Shown: positions 1 through 10,986 of the stretch, piece by piece
How positions within the stretch are numbered: the stretch's first letter is position 1
How the letters are laid out: every line of letters starts with the position of its first letter
Assembly: GCA_005656395.1 (NCBI GenBank)
Contig: SRSI01000017.1
Coordinates: 434,001 to 498,000 of the forward strand
DNA from: Strongyloides papillosus
Taxonomy: Eukaryota; Nematoda; Chromadorea; Rhabditida; Strongyloididae
DNA length: 64,000 nt
Direction: 5' to 3'
Program-made: the position numbers and the translations under genes
The notes under the pieces: generated by a model
What the model was told of the DNA's origin: nothing
Databases searched by the model: none
The model's input: the letters and a program-made list of their open reading frames with translations, nothing else

Positions 1-31
1 AGCTAAAGCATTACTAAGTAAACTATTCTAA
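1..31 (+). CDS. 3' end of a further secreted cationic-peptide precursor (partial)
   Basis: The window opens inside the last exon of another member of the precursor family described at 1641-2245. Bases 2-31 read AKALLSKLF and a TAA stop at 29-31. This matches the C-terminus of the copy at 26100-26703 (AKALLRKLF). The following 1.6 kb matches the inter-gene spacer of the tandem array in inverse orientation, and the distance from this stop to the next ATG (1,610 bp) equals the corresponding distance between the copies at 26100 and 24489 (1,611 bp). The rest of the gene lies outside the window, so the family array continues to the left. Confidence 0.8.
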   Translation, partial: AKALLSKLF

Positions 32-1640
32 AACACTTTCAAAAATATTTATAAATAAAAATGTTTTGAACTGGATTGTCAATGAATAGGTATTATAATT
101 TACAACAAATATCATACATAATATAATTTTTATTTAGAAAATTAATTTTTAAATAAACTAAAAATGTAAACGGTAAAATATATGGTTTTATTGTGATTTT
201 GTAGAATTTTAATATTTTATCAATTCTTTAATAAATTATAGTCATTAATATTAGTCTTTTATAATTTCTAAAATAATTCTTGTAAACATTAAAAATAACC
301 ATTGTTGACGCTAAATTTATTTATCCTTATTTTTACGTTTTATTTTCTCAACAAATATAAACAATTGTCCAGTGAGACTCTTACAATTCCACTTTTGTAG
401 TTTTGTTCATTATTGAAAATTAAATGTGATACTATATGCATTTTGTAGTTAAAAAATATGTCACTATTACTTATAAATTCTATATAAAAATCAAGATTTG
501 GGGTAAAATTATGAATTTTTAAATTTTCAGAAAGTCTTAAAATTACAATAAAGGTAATTTTTTACATAGAAAGTTATTTCGGAAGCTTAACTTTCTTTTT
601 ATATATTTATATATCTCTAAAATTCCGTGAACATAGAAGTCTAACAATTATACTTGATTATATTATACTAGAATTCTTCAATAATTCAAAAATCTAATGC
701 AAACGCTAAGAGAAAAGCATAAAAAATAAATGTTACTTTGATAATTTTTTTGTAACTATTTACAAAATCTAACACATTTCTAATAAAAACATCTCGAACT
801 ATTTTAAATTAATTCCAATGAAGAAAAAATGGAGTTTTACATTATATTCTACTAGTAGTTTCATAAGTGTATTAAAAAATCTTGAGAAATAAAATAAATA
901 TAAAGAACAATTATGTCTAATTTATCGTTTTCAAAGATATCAGATGTTTAAAATTTGAGGCCAAGAAAGTTTACGGTCAACATTTACTGTTAAAATACAT
1001 AAATTATATATAAATTCAGTATTAAATGTTTAGTGCTTTATTGACAGACACTATAAAATAGGTTAAAAAAATTACTATTTTTCTTTTTTTTTTTAGTTTT
1101 CACAGAACATTTGTGACATATTATTAAAAAATCGTCACTATTTTGTTAATGTATGATAATTGCCATCTTACACTTTTGTTCGATTTTAACTTTCTAAAAA
1201 TGATCTTAAAATATACTATACAAACATGGCGAATATAACATTTTAAAAAATTTTAAGTATGATAAAACTTATAAGATTAAGATAAGTATTTTTTTTTGAA
1301 AAACGTGTAATTTTAAATTGAAATCATTGATGACAAATTTGTTTCTAAAAATTGTTAAACATTTTAAATATTTTCTTTATTATTTCATATCCAATATAAT
1401 TATCCTAATATTTGTAAACAAAGTTTACATTGAAAAAGAAGCTAATAAAAAAAGTTTTAGATAAAAAATATACAAAAGAAATAAACTAATATGATTAATC
1501 ATAAAAAAATATATTAATTTTGTCTTTTTGGCTTAAATATCGTATTTATACTATAAATATAAATTATTTTTTTCTTTTTGATCAAATACATTTAAATAGG
1601 TATAAATATGTAACGATTTGGATTGAGAAGCATCATTAAA
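32..1640 (+). other. Non-coding inter-unit spacer of the precursor array
   Basis: No coding exon is visible. The sequence is AT-rich and homologous along its whole length to the spacers of the 23.6-35.7 kb array, closest to 24490-26099 in inverse orientation. It holds the 3' flank of the gene ending at 31 and, at its right end, the promoter of the gene starting at 1641. Confidence 0.7.
1601..1608 (+). promoter_or_regulatory. TATA box of precursor gene copy A
   Basis: TATAAATA ends exactly 33 bp before the ATG at 1641. All six other copies with a visible promoter have the same octamer at the same distance, which supports a core promoter role. With a normal TATA-to-start distance the 5' UTR would be only a few bases. 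Confidence 0.65.
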
Positions 1641-2245
1641 ATGCATTTTATAAAATATTTAACTATCTTTGTTCTTTTGGCTGTTCAATACAGTTTCCAA
1701 GATACTTCTTCATCTGAAAGTTCTCTTTCTTCTTCCGAAGAGAACGAATTAGAATTTGCTAAATCACAAGAAATGCCATTACCTAATGATGTATTAATAA
1801 TTAAAGATGCAAAGCCAAAGAAAAATTTATTAAAAAGTTTGAAAGAGGATGTTAAAAAACAAAAAGAAAAAGTAAAAAGTAGTTTAAAATCTGCTTTAAA
1901 AAAAGATAATATTATGAAAGGATTGGTATGTATTTGCGTTATTCTATAATTATTAATTTTTAGGAAAAAACAAAAGAACAATTGAATGACACCTTTGAAA
2001 AAGGAAAGAAGAAGATTGGAAGCTCTTTGAAAAAAATGCAAAGCGGTTTAAAGAATTTGTTTAATAAAAAGCATTCTGACAAATCTGATTCGAGTGGAAA
2101 TGATATTAGAAAAAAAAGATCAATTGTTGGAAAAGTTGTAAGTTATGATAAATTAATTTTAAATTTTTCTTAGATCAATGGATTTAAAAATGTCGCATCT
2201 AAAGGAACTAAAAAAGTTAAAGAAGCACTTAGAAAATTGTTTTAA
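1641..2245 (+). CDS. Secreted cationic amphipathic peptide precursor, copy A (176 aa)
   Basis: I do not recognise a named family. Exons 1641-1925, 1964-2137 and 2174-2245 join in phase 0. I chose ATG 1641 over the upstream in-frame TTG at 1623 because all copies start there. Order: signal peptide MHFIKYLTIFVLLAVQ (res 1-20); Ser/Glu acidic patch (21-35); Lys-rich helical spacer (55-135); END/NDI-R-K-KR cleavage site near residue 147; then a 29-residue C-terminal peptide starting SIVGKV and ending EALRKLF. That peptide is Cys-free, net charge about +7, with hydrophobic residues spaced for an amphipathic helix. Exon 3 encodes its last 23 residues. This layout resembles cecropin-type antimicrobial or membrane-active peptides released by a furin-like protease from a precursor with an acidic pro-region. 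The role is inference. The peptide is identical to that of copy B (23884-24489). Confidence 0.8.
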
Positions 2246-2563
2246 AAAATTCAAAATATCATGGATGTAAATGTTTTGAACAGGATTGCTTTATGGTAAA
2301 TATTATAAATTTACAACGAACATCACACATAATATAATCTTTTATCAAAAAGTTAATTTTTAAATTAATTAAAAATATCTTGACATAAATTACAAGATAT
2401 ATGGCTTTATCATATTTTTGTAAATTTTTAATATTTTATCATGTCTTTAATAAATTATAGTCATTAAAATTAAGAATTTTTTTACTTGTAAGACAATTTT
2501 GTCGAAGTTAAAAATAGCCAATGTTAACGGCAAAGTTGCTTATTCTTATTTCTTTGAATTATA
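2246..2563. other. 3' flank of copy A, non-coding
   Basis: The first 230 bases match the 3' flank of copy B (23640-23883) in inverse orientation. From about 2470 to 2563 it resembles more weakly the spacer sequence near 240-330. No gene is visible. Confidence 0.6.
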
Positions 2564-3449
2564 TTAGGTTGGTGCAAAAGTTCTGTCGTTTTTTTCAATA
2601 TCACTTTCTATCATCAAAAAAATATGATCACAATTGACAAAAAATTAAGTCACTAAAATAGATAGATTGTACTACTTCTTTACTTTAAAATTTGCATAAT
2701 AGCAAATTGTTATATTATCTATGGTACATTTTCTTTTGCTGAACATGGATGTAGTCAGAAGTCATTTCTGACACTGTATTTTCTAAGAGCTTCAACTAAG
2801 ACATATGACATCTGATGCTTCTAAAAATTTATGTAAAGTATTGGGAGAAGATGTACTAGATGTTGAAACTATGTGAAAATCGTTCTCAAAGTTTCAAGAC
2901 AAAGAAATAAATTTTTAAAATGAAGCATGCAATTGTAGGGCTTCAGCTTCGAATGAAAATTTTTTGAAATTACATCATTTCCAAACTACTTTTAGCGACC
3001 ACTAATGTAAAATTCTATCAAAATTAGACAAGAAAATTTTAGAAAAATTACAAAATTCGGAAAATAATAAAAAAGTTGTTCTTCAATATGACAACATGTA
3101 ACATTGAAGACTCGAAAAAATTTGGATGAGAGAAGCTATGAATTTCTCTCGCACACAACATATTCTCCACATATTTCTCTATCTAACCACCACATACTCT
3201 TATCTTTACATAACTGTTAGGACGATAGACACTTCAGTAAAGTTGATGAAGTAATTATTAGTTTTTTTGAAACTTTCTTCAAAAAGGTTAAGAAATTTTT
3301 CACATCTGGAATCGGTAAGGTGGCTACTATTTTAAAACAAGTTGTTGGTAATAATAAATAGTATATCGTAAATTAGATAATTCTCTTGTTAAAATTATAG
3401 GGTTATAAAATTTTAGCAAAAAAACGACAGAACTTTTGCACCAACCTAA
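2564..3449. mobile_element. Degenerate mariner-like transposon (886 bp)
   Basis: The ends are inverted repeats beginning TTAGGTTGGTGCAAAAGTTC, with the right end 3418-3449 reading the complement. The element is flanked by TA at 2562-2563 and 3450-3451, the usual mariner target duplication. The TTAGGTTGGTG terminus is typical of mariner elements. The interior holds only short open pieces with many stops, so it no longer encodes an intact transposase. It lies at the junction between the precursor-array segment and the conserved gene block. Confidence 0.88.
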
Positions 3450-3451
3450 TA

Positions 3452-3785
3452 ATTTTTCAGTTTTCTTTTCATTTTATAGGAATTTATTAAGTAAGAAATT
3501 AAGGTTTTAAATGAAAACAAGAACATAAAAACACAATGACATAAAAAAATATTATTCCTATCCAAGTTTTTACGACAAATTCTCAGACACCTTGAACATA
3601 TTATCATGGTTTCGTAAAATAATTTTTGAAATACGTAATCATGGTCGAAAAATTCCAAAAGCCATACAGACGTGCAAAATGTAGGTACGAAGCTAAAAAT
3701 TTTACACTATCAATATGCCGTTTGAGTATATTGCTTAAACTATTAAAGAACGGGTCTTAGATTTTTGCTTGCTCCACCAGTTTGA
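3452..3785. repeat. Dispersed repeat, copy 1 (partner at 62690-63030)
   Basis: Shared blocks include the stretches around 3583-3600 and 62820-62837 (TTCTCAGACACC), CATGGTTTCGT, TTTTTGAAATACGT and GGGTCTTAGATTTTTGC. Both copies have the same orientation. No coding potential is clear. The repeat directly abuts the mariner element. What family it belongs to is not evident. Confidence 0.75.
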
Positions 3786-3931
3786 GTTTCTCATAAAACA
3801 TGTTTTACAATAATATATTTTATACATACAATTTTATTCACATACATAATTTTTTAGTTAAAAAGTTTTCAATAAATTGTTTAAATATACAAACACTAAA
3901 ATAAACCATTAAAATTCTTCTATATTTATTA

Positions 3932-4424
3932 TCATTTAAAAATCAAACTATCTTTATATTTATCTACATCTACGCCAGCTAAAACTTTATGAGCAAATGC
4001 TTTATCTCCTTCAATAGCTTTAATAAGCTCTTCAATTGTCTTATATGAAAACATAGGCCTTATGCGATGTAATACTATACATGCTAAGGTTGCTGAGTAA
4101 AAATCAGAAGGGAAATGATGCAGTATATGAACTTCCTTAAAAAAAGTTTAGTTATTAATGATCATAAAATAATGCACGTACAAGAGTTTTTTCTGCTCCA
4201 TTAAATTGTGGATTATCCCCAAATGACATAACCATTGGATGTAAATTACCATCATTCACTTTAGCAAACCCACAATACACACCATTTTCAAAATCATTTG
4301 GTAATTGTGATATTGTTTCTGGACTTAAATTAGCAGTAGGACAATTTAATTGTTTGCCACCCCTACCAAATCCATGGATTACTGTTCCTTTAAATGATAC
4401 TGGTAAATTACTTTTAGATGTCAT
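3932..4424 (-). CDS. RFK: Riboflavin kinase (148 aa)
   Basis: Phosphorylates riboflavin to FMN with ATP, the first step of flavin cofactor synthesis; cytosolic. Exon 1 is 4424-4182 and exon 2 is 4135-3932, joined in phase 0 through a 46-nt intron. The nucleotide-binding motif GFGRGGKQLNCPTANL (res 19-34) has the PTAN core of the family, and the central NPQFNGAEKTL region continues into EVHILHHFPSDFYS, which matches the conserved E-x-H-I-L...DFYG block. At 148 residues it fits the usual monofunctional eukaryotic enzyme (about 150). The ATG lies 120 bp downstream of the TTI1 stop codon on the same strand. That spacing is typical of nematode operons, so RFK may be the second gene of a two-gene operon. 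Confidence 0.92.
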
Positions 4425-4544
4425 ATTTTCTATAAAAACAAAATATTACAGATAAATAAAGATGTTTAACAATTATATAAAATATATGTTAAACGAATAA
4501 ACGTGTATAAATAATAAAATAATATTTAAAAAAAAGAAGAAATT

Positions 4545-7014
4545 TTAATTATTATCAAATAACTTTAATCCATTAATAGCTTTATCTATTAGTAATTTCG
4601 GTTGGAATTTGTCATTAATATACATCTCACATATTTCAATAAACTTTTTTGACATCTCTTCAGTATGTGATAATTTAAAATATTTTACAAATATAGGAAT
4701 ACTAATAAAAACACTTTTTTGAAATTCAAACATCTGACTATAACAATATACAGGATCAGCTTTTGAAGACTTCTTTGCTGTTTCTTTCATAGCATACGTG
4801 ATACTCGTAATAATTTCATTAACCTTCTGGTACATAAACGTATTTGAAAGTTCAGTCATATATGAGATAACAGAAATAGCTTTCGCTGCAACAAGAAATA
4901 TAATTGGATTCTTCAATGCTTCCATATATTCACTTTGTAATCTGGTAATCTTAAATCGTATACTTTGCCAATTACCATAAATAATAGGTAAAGTTCTACT
5001 CCTAAAATTACGACAAAAATAAAGTCCATCTCTCATAATATCAAAAACAATAACTTGTATCGGTAAGAAATCGGATAATATCAAATGTTTTGTTCTGGTT
5101 AATATTTTATGTATTAAAATAACAACCTCCGGTAAAATCTCTTCATCATCTTTCTCATAATTATATGTACTTTTGATTTCACCAAACCATGAAACAGAAG
5201 CATTGACAAAAGAAAATAACGTCTTTAGAAGATTAAATATTCTTGTTTGATTACCATGATCTAATGTAAGGAGGATATCTTCAACTATATATTTCGTCTC
5301 CTCATATAGGTTAATACAACAATCTTTCTTATCTTTGAAATAATATATCAATCCAGAAAGTACATTGGATGCCCTTGAACATTTTGTATAATCTTTTAAA
5401 TTACAATTACAAAGAAATACCAGTGATGGTATAGCTCGATAAAAATCAGGACCAGTTAGAATATTTATAGATAAACCTGCTACCTGGCGAATTGAAGTAT
5501 TATTTGAAAAGGAGTATGTCAGTAAGGTGTAATAAAAACTGTTAATAAGATCAACATGCTCTAATTTTGAATGTATTCTCGAAATTGTTTCACTTCCTAT
5601 AATCAATAAGAGCGATACCAAAAATGATTCCTTTGATGTTTCAAATATATCATTACTTATTTCTTTATCTTGCTCTTTTATCTCAAAAAAGTTTTCATAC
5701 TTCTTTAAATTTTCTATTGAAATATCCAGTAATAGCAATAATGAACTGTTATATTGACCACTATTATTTGGTTCCAACTTTAGAAGCAATCCAAGACACA
5801 ATATAAAATAACTGATCTTCCCATCTACATTAGATACATTAACAATATCCAATACACCATTAAACAAATCATTAACATTACCACTCCTAACCAAAACATC
5901 ACAAATATTTAACAATAAATCATTTCTCACATTATTTCTAAATTCAATAGAATTAAAAAATTCTTGAGAATTCTCATACACATCATTCTCATTCTCCGTC
6001 ACTATGGTAACTTTATCAATATTTACATGCAAAATAGATACAATATTATCTGTCAACTTTGTTGAAAATGACAATATTGTTGATAAATATGTTGGGCCAA
6101 GTATAACAATTAGATTATGAATACGTATCAATTCTCTGCTAATATCAAGCTGACTTTTTGTTGTTAAAGATGCACTAGATAGTGAAAGTTTATCAAGTGA
6201 GGTGTTTAATTCTTTTGTCAGGTGGCGAATGAAGGATGATCTATTTAATTCCATGTTCTTTGTGATAATTCTATTAACCTCTTTTTTGATTGTATCATTT
6301 TCATCGTTGTATATATTTATTGACACTTCTGTTGTAATGTTGTTTATAGGTGGGAATTTTGTTTTGAATTCTTCACTGAATTTTTGCAACATTGTCAAGA
6401 TTTTTAATCTAACTTCGTGCTTTTTGTGGGTTGTTAAATTTGAAACTATTTTCTTGAGTATAATGTCAAATTGACTTCCCCTTTTTTCAATCCAATCATT
6501 ATATGTTATCATAACAACATTCTCAATTAAAGTAAGGCAATTAATTACAATATCACCATTTGTGTTTGTTCCTTTTCCAATGGCAGCTTCAGAGAAATTA
6601 TTTAACAATCCAGGAACTATAGGTAATACCATCCTCCTCATTACATCAATAGGAATTTCTTTTAATAATTTAATAATTGATTGACCCGCTAACAACCTTA
6701 AAAAGAATAATAACAAAAACATTATGCAAAAAACAGTAATAATAAAAAACAAACCTTATCTCAATATCTCTTTTATCATCACACAACAAAAAGTGCATAT
6801 TGATAAAACACTTTTGAACATCATCAAAATAATCCTTAAAAAATTCTTCAACCCATTTTAAATTCTTATAATCACGACACAATAAGTTATTAAAATCAAT
6901 TAACACATTAACTATAGGTTGTATTGAAACAGAGTAATCTTCACGATTTTTCTCAAAAACTTGAACGGCCTGTACATAAAAATTGGAAAATTTTTTAAAC
7001 GTATTGTCAGACAT
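4545..7014 (-). CDS. TTI1: TTI1-like HEAT-repeat protein (TELO2-interacting protein 1), 803 aa
   Basis: TTI1 works with TELO2 and TTI2 as a co-chaperone complex that stabilises PIKK kinases such as mTOR, ATM and SMG1. Exon 1 is 7014-6755 and exon 2 is 6696-4545, joined in phase 2 through a 58-nt intron. The protein is all-helical and HEAT-like. The call rests on the C-terminal 150 residues: a stretch around KADPVYCYSQMFEFQKS, followed by helices ending KAINGLKLF, resembles the conserved TTI1 C-terminus as I know it (a GPVYSHTLAF-type motif and the downstream helix pair). It is shorter than vertebrate TTI1 (about 1,090 aa). An exportin or importin was considered because of the HEAT character but no such motif is visible. 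It lies 120 bp upstream of RFK on the same strand. Confidence 0.72.
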
Positions 7015-7653
7015 ATTTTTTGTAACATGTTATGAAAATTATAATTTCTTGAAACGATTGTACTTAACTTTTTGGTTTCCCGTACCTTCGTATTATTTTT
7101 CATGTTTCCTAGTAAGATGGGGAAAAAAAAGGAAAAGTAAAGATGCCTGTTGTTTATGATGGATATTTTAATAAAAGATGAAATAAAAATGATAAACTTG
7201 ATTTTTTTATTATATGTTAATTCTTCCATAAATAAATTATAATTTATCTATTATCTTTACACATCACTGAGATGTATTTTCATTTAAAGAATTATTTTTT
7301 TTGAAATTTCAAATCAAATAAACGATAACATTTTTTTGAAAAAGAAATTTTTTGCAAAACAAAGTTGTAATTTTTTTATATTAAATTTATTTGACATATA
7401 AGATTTAAATCTTCATAAAGTTATAATTTATTAATATGATCATTTAGTTTAATAAAAAGAGTAGATAAAAAATGTATATTTATGTGTCACGCCTTTACAT
7501 TAGTTAGAAGGATGATCAAGTGAATTTGAAATAAGGAGGAAAATATTACACGACAGTCTATCTTATATTTTAATTAAAGTTGGTACAATCTTGTTTTATT
7601 TTTGCTTGTGGTTACTATTTATTTTTGTTTTTTTTATTATTAAATTATTTATT
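7015..7653. other. Intergenic region between divergent TTI1 and DUF19-like genes
   Basis: AT-rich and non-coding by eye. It must hold the promoters of both divergent genes. No distinct motif stands out. Confidence 0.5.
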
Positions 7654-10116
7654 ATGAAAAGTTTTAACAACTATTTTTTGTACATACTAATTGGGCTATT
7701 ATTTGTAAGAGGAATAAATTCTTTAAAAGGTATATTGTTAAAATACTAAAATTCTTAATCTTTTCCAATTACCTATAGAATTTTATACTTTTTTAAACTC
7801 AACAAATTGTAATGAAACTCTTAATGGAAGTCAACTTGATGGATGTTGCCGACCATTAGTAGATTTATGGGGAATTATTAGATCTAATGAATTATATGCT
7901 TCAGATATTTTATTACCTGTAAGTTTAAGTGGATTTTTAATTGGTCATTAAATTTATTTTTATTGTAAATGATTATTGGATAATTATAACAGAAAAAATA
8001 TAACATTTTTTATAGGTACCATTTTATAAGACAGAATCAATTGTTTTATTGTGCCGATCATATACAAGTTGTAAAAATAATTGTTTTGATGATAGCCGAT
8101 TTTCGAATTCATGTTCTTCAATGTTGTTGAAAGATTTTTTCCACTCACAATTAGATTATTTTTGTGGTAGTAATCAAGGTATAAAGTATTGGTCGGAATT
8201 TAGTTGCTTAAGAAATCTATTACTTGACAGTATTGAAACAAACAATCATGATGTTAAATATTGTTTTGAATTCATTAAACAAAACAAAAAATACAAGAAT
8301 CAAGAGGATAAATGTGAAAACATGGAGTACTTCATAAAATGTCTAACCAAACATGTAAAATCAACTTGTGGCATCCATACCCTAAAAATTCTCTCAAACA
8401 CAATTAAAGTCTACGGCTGCCTAAAAAATGATAAAATTATCTTCAAAAGAGGTAAATTTTAAATTGCACTTATCAGCACTCCATTTTTTCTAGCCACGCA
8501 CAAAAATAATGGTACTCCAATTAACGTTAGAAAAGATAATGATATGATATTAAAATATATTGAAATTTACACCAATATATCTTCATCCACTTCCATAATT
8601 GATAATCAAACAAATAATATCATTAAAAAATACTTGTCTTCTAAAGATACTCTTAAAGAGAATGATTTCCCTTTAAATGATTTGCCTTCATAATTCACTT
8701 TTTATTAATTTTTAATTCTTTTATTTTTTATATATATTTAATAACAAGAGGATAAAAAAAGTTTTTATAAAATTTTTTTATTTTCATTTTAATTCCAGTT
8801 TCCACAAACAGTACAAAACTTTCGAATAAAAATAGTGGTAGTAGTATAAAGTTAACTTCTAAAAAACGTGATACCGGGGTGAATACATGTGATGAGGTGA
8901 AACAAACTAAATTAGTCCACTGTTACACGCCATTGATGATGAGATGGGATCAAATTGAGAAAGAAAAATTTAATAACTCAGTGGAGGAAAGGTATCATTT
9001 TTTTCCGATGCTTAAAAATAGCCTAGAAGAAATTGGAGAGTTATGTGATATTTTAAATGTTATTATTGAGGAATGCCTAACGACATCTGTTATTCAAGAT
9101 TGCCTAACTAATGAGGTATGTTTTTTTCTCGAATTTTTTTATTTACGAAATTTTAATCTTTAAAATATAATTTTTAGAATCTCATGTTCGTTGATCAAGA
9201 ATTAGGACAAACTTGCACATACTTCCATAAAAACATTTTTAATACAGATTATAAATGTATGAGAAATATTATTCTAAAGAAACCGGAATGTTATAAAATG
9301 ATAAGAGGGCGTAATCTACCTGGTTTAAATCCATTAATTAAATGTAAAAAGCAAACAGCTTTCTATGAATGCATCCATGATGACATAAAACAAAGTTGTG
9401 GTGAAAAAGGTTTACGTATCTTAGATGATACAATCTTTAATTATGGTTGTAAACACCCAAAAAAATTATTATTATCAAAATCCTCAAAAGATGAACCTCT
9501 TTTTTCGGATACTGGCAATAAACATCTAACTTTTAATGTCGCCTATAAAATTGACAATTCTTTCATAATAACAAAGTACGGTGAATCAATTACCAAGGGA
9601 AACAAATTTTACTATAAAATTTCAAATGACTGTACACATTATAATTTAATGAAATCTAGAAGTTGTACTTATAACATAATTTATGAATGGAGAGAAACAA
9701 TTATTAATGCAAAAAATCCAATGACAATATCTGTTTTTTTATTTTCATATGAGGAATTATTAAATATGTGTGATAATTATGCCAATATATTTCTTTGTAG
9801 TGGGTTAGAAAACATATTAAGTTGCACGGATGATAGTAATGTCCGTTTTATAAGAGATAATCTTGCTTATTCATGTTCACCAAACAATATATCAGAGTTT
9901 TTAAAGTCATTCAATTGTGTTAAGAGAATTATTAATGATAATCATGGGAATTGTAAGAAGTTTATTACTGGAAGGTTACTACCAGGTGAGGATCAAAGAA
10001 AATGTAAAGGCATAGTACAATTTTATGATTGTATCTCAAATGACGTAAAAAGAACTTGTGGAGAAAATGGTAAACAACAGTTGTGGAAGTATTTGAATGA
10101 ATATGGTTGTTTGTAA
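7654..10116 (+). CDS. Secreted protein with three DUF19 (T20D4.11-like) Cys-rich domains, 635 aa
   Basis: Proposed exons: 7654-7729, 7779-7918, 8016-8451, 8799-9115 and 9178-10116, in frame throughout. Residues 1-23 form a signal peptide (MKSFNNYFLYILIGLLFVRG). Three similar Cys-rich units follow, ending near residues 208, 415 and 635. Each closes with a signature of F-x-x-C-(I/L)-x-x-(D/H)-(V/I)-K-x-(S/T)-C-G, a helix, then YGC, as in IKQSCGEKGLRILDD and VKRTCGENGKQQLWK. This fits the nematode DUF19 family of secreted proteins, whose role is unknown. Units two and three also share GR-N/L-LPG. No ATG lies between 8693 and 8799, and the exon at 8799 needs a phase-1 donor, which exon 3 supplies. 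I therefore join it to the 5' half rather than call a second gene. Confidence 0.72.
8494..8693 (+). other. Probable alternative terminal exon of the DUF19-like gene
   Basis: The donor at 8451/8452 can also join to an acceptor at 8493/8494. This opens a 65-codon frame ending in TAA at 8691 and would give a 283-residue, single-domain secreted isoform with a polar tail. A 65-codon open frame is unlikely by chance at this AT content. The alternative is that this stretch is intronic. Confidence 0.55.
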
Positions 10117-10986
10117 AAAATTTTTTATTTCCGATATAACAAACAGCGAATAATTTAATTAAAAAAAGTATACATATAACATAGTTTAGCAAAAATTTAG
10201 TTATTTATTAATTTATAAATTTTATTTTTCATGAAAACATAATTTATCAAAATAATATTTACTCAAAATAATATTTGTTTTCAATTTTCTTAAATTGCTT
10301 TTTTAGTAAATTAATTATTACATCAGATTATGATTATCGTTTCTGTAAAGATTTTCTATAATTACATCAATTTAGATGGCAAATGAAATAACTATTAATG
10401 TGAAATATTTTAATTGCCAATTAATGTTATAAAATAAAATTTTAATTGGAGGCCTAAATTGTGGAGAACTTTTTGTAACATCATTGAACTTTTGTCATGT
10501 CGATGAAATCAGGTAATTGGAAGTTGTTTATATCCCCTTTATAATACCCAATTAATGTCTTTTTATAATTCATCTTTGAAAATAGATTCAATATTTCTAA
10601 CTCATTTTTATATATAATAAAAAGGGTTGTTAATTCAACATTATATCCTTCTTAATACGTCATGATTATTAACACTTTTTTTTCAAAAAAAAAAGAAACG
10701 ACAAATAGAAATTTAAGATCTTTGATATTTTTATGGATACAGATGTAATTTTACAAAGATTTTCTATATAAAGGATAAAAAAAGATTTGATTAAATGTTT
10801 TTTTTAACATTATCAATGCTAGAAAAAATTTAATGGCTGAAGAAATGAATCAACAAGTTTACTGCTAGTTGTTTGGTTAAGATTTAAAAATAAAGTTTTT
10901 GTTCAATCTCTCATTGAATTCTTTTAATTGAAAATGTAATTTTGAAGAAGATCGGTGAAAACAAATCTCAATTTTTGTTACTCTTT
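10117..10986. other. Intergenic region, convergent gene ends
   Basis: Lies between the 3' ends of the DUF19-like gene and flp-21. AT-rich, no exon-like open frame or repeat recognised. Confidence 0.5.

Larger units (their letters stand above)
1..2510 (+). repeat. Left arm of a large inverted duplication
   Basis: This segment is closely matched, in reverse complement, by about 23630-26130. The match covers the partial copy at 1-31, the 1.6-kb spacer, the whole gene at 1641-2245 and its 3' flank. Long runs are identical by eye, for example around 240-400 against 25740-25880. Similarity fades after about 2470-2510, shortly before the mariner element at 2564. Confidence 0.85.

Noticed and set aside
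1685..2041. 118-aa minus-strand frame rich in Phe/Leu
   Set aside because: Antisense of the Lys-rich precursor exons (AAA/AAG read as TTT/CTT). The same artefact occurs opposite other copies (28721-28966, 30902-31147, 35377-35574).
4545..6696. Exportin/importin identity for the large HEAT protein
   Set aside because: The HEAT-like pattern fits, but no importin N-terminal domain or CRM1 block is visible; the C-terminal blocks fit TTI1 better.
8879..10116. A separate second DUF19 gene starting at 8879
   Set aside because: The apparent start is GTG, there is no signal peptide or upstream ATG, and the preceding exon at 8799 needs a phase-1 donor provided by the upstream gene.
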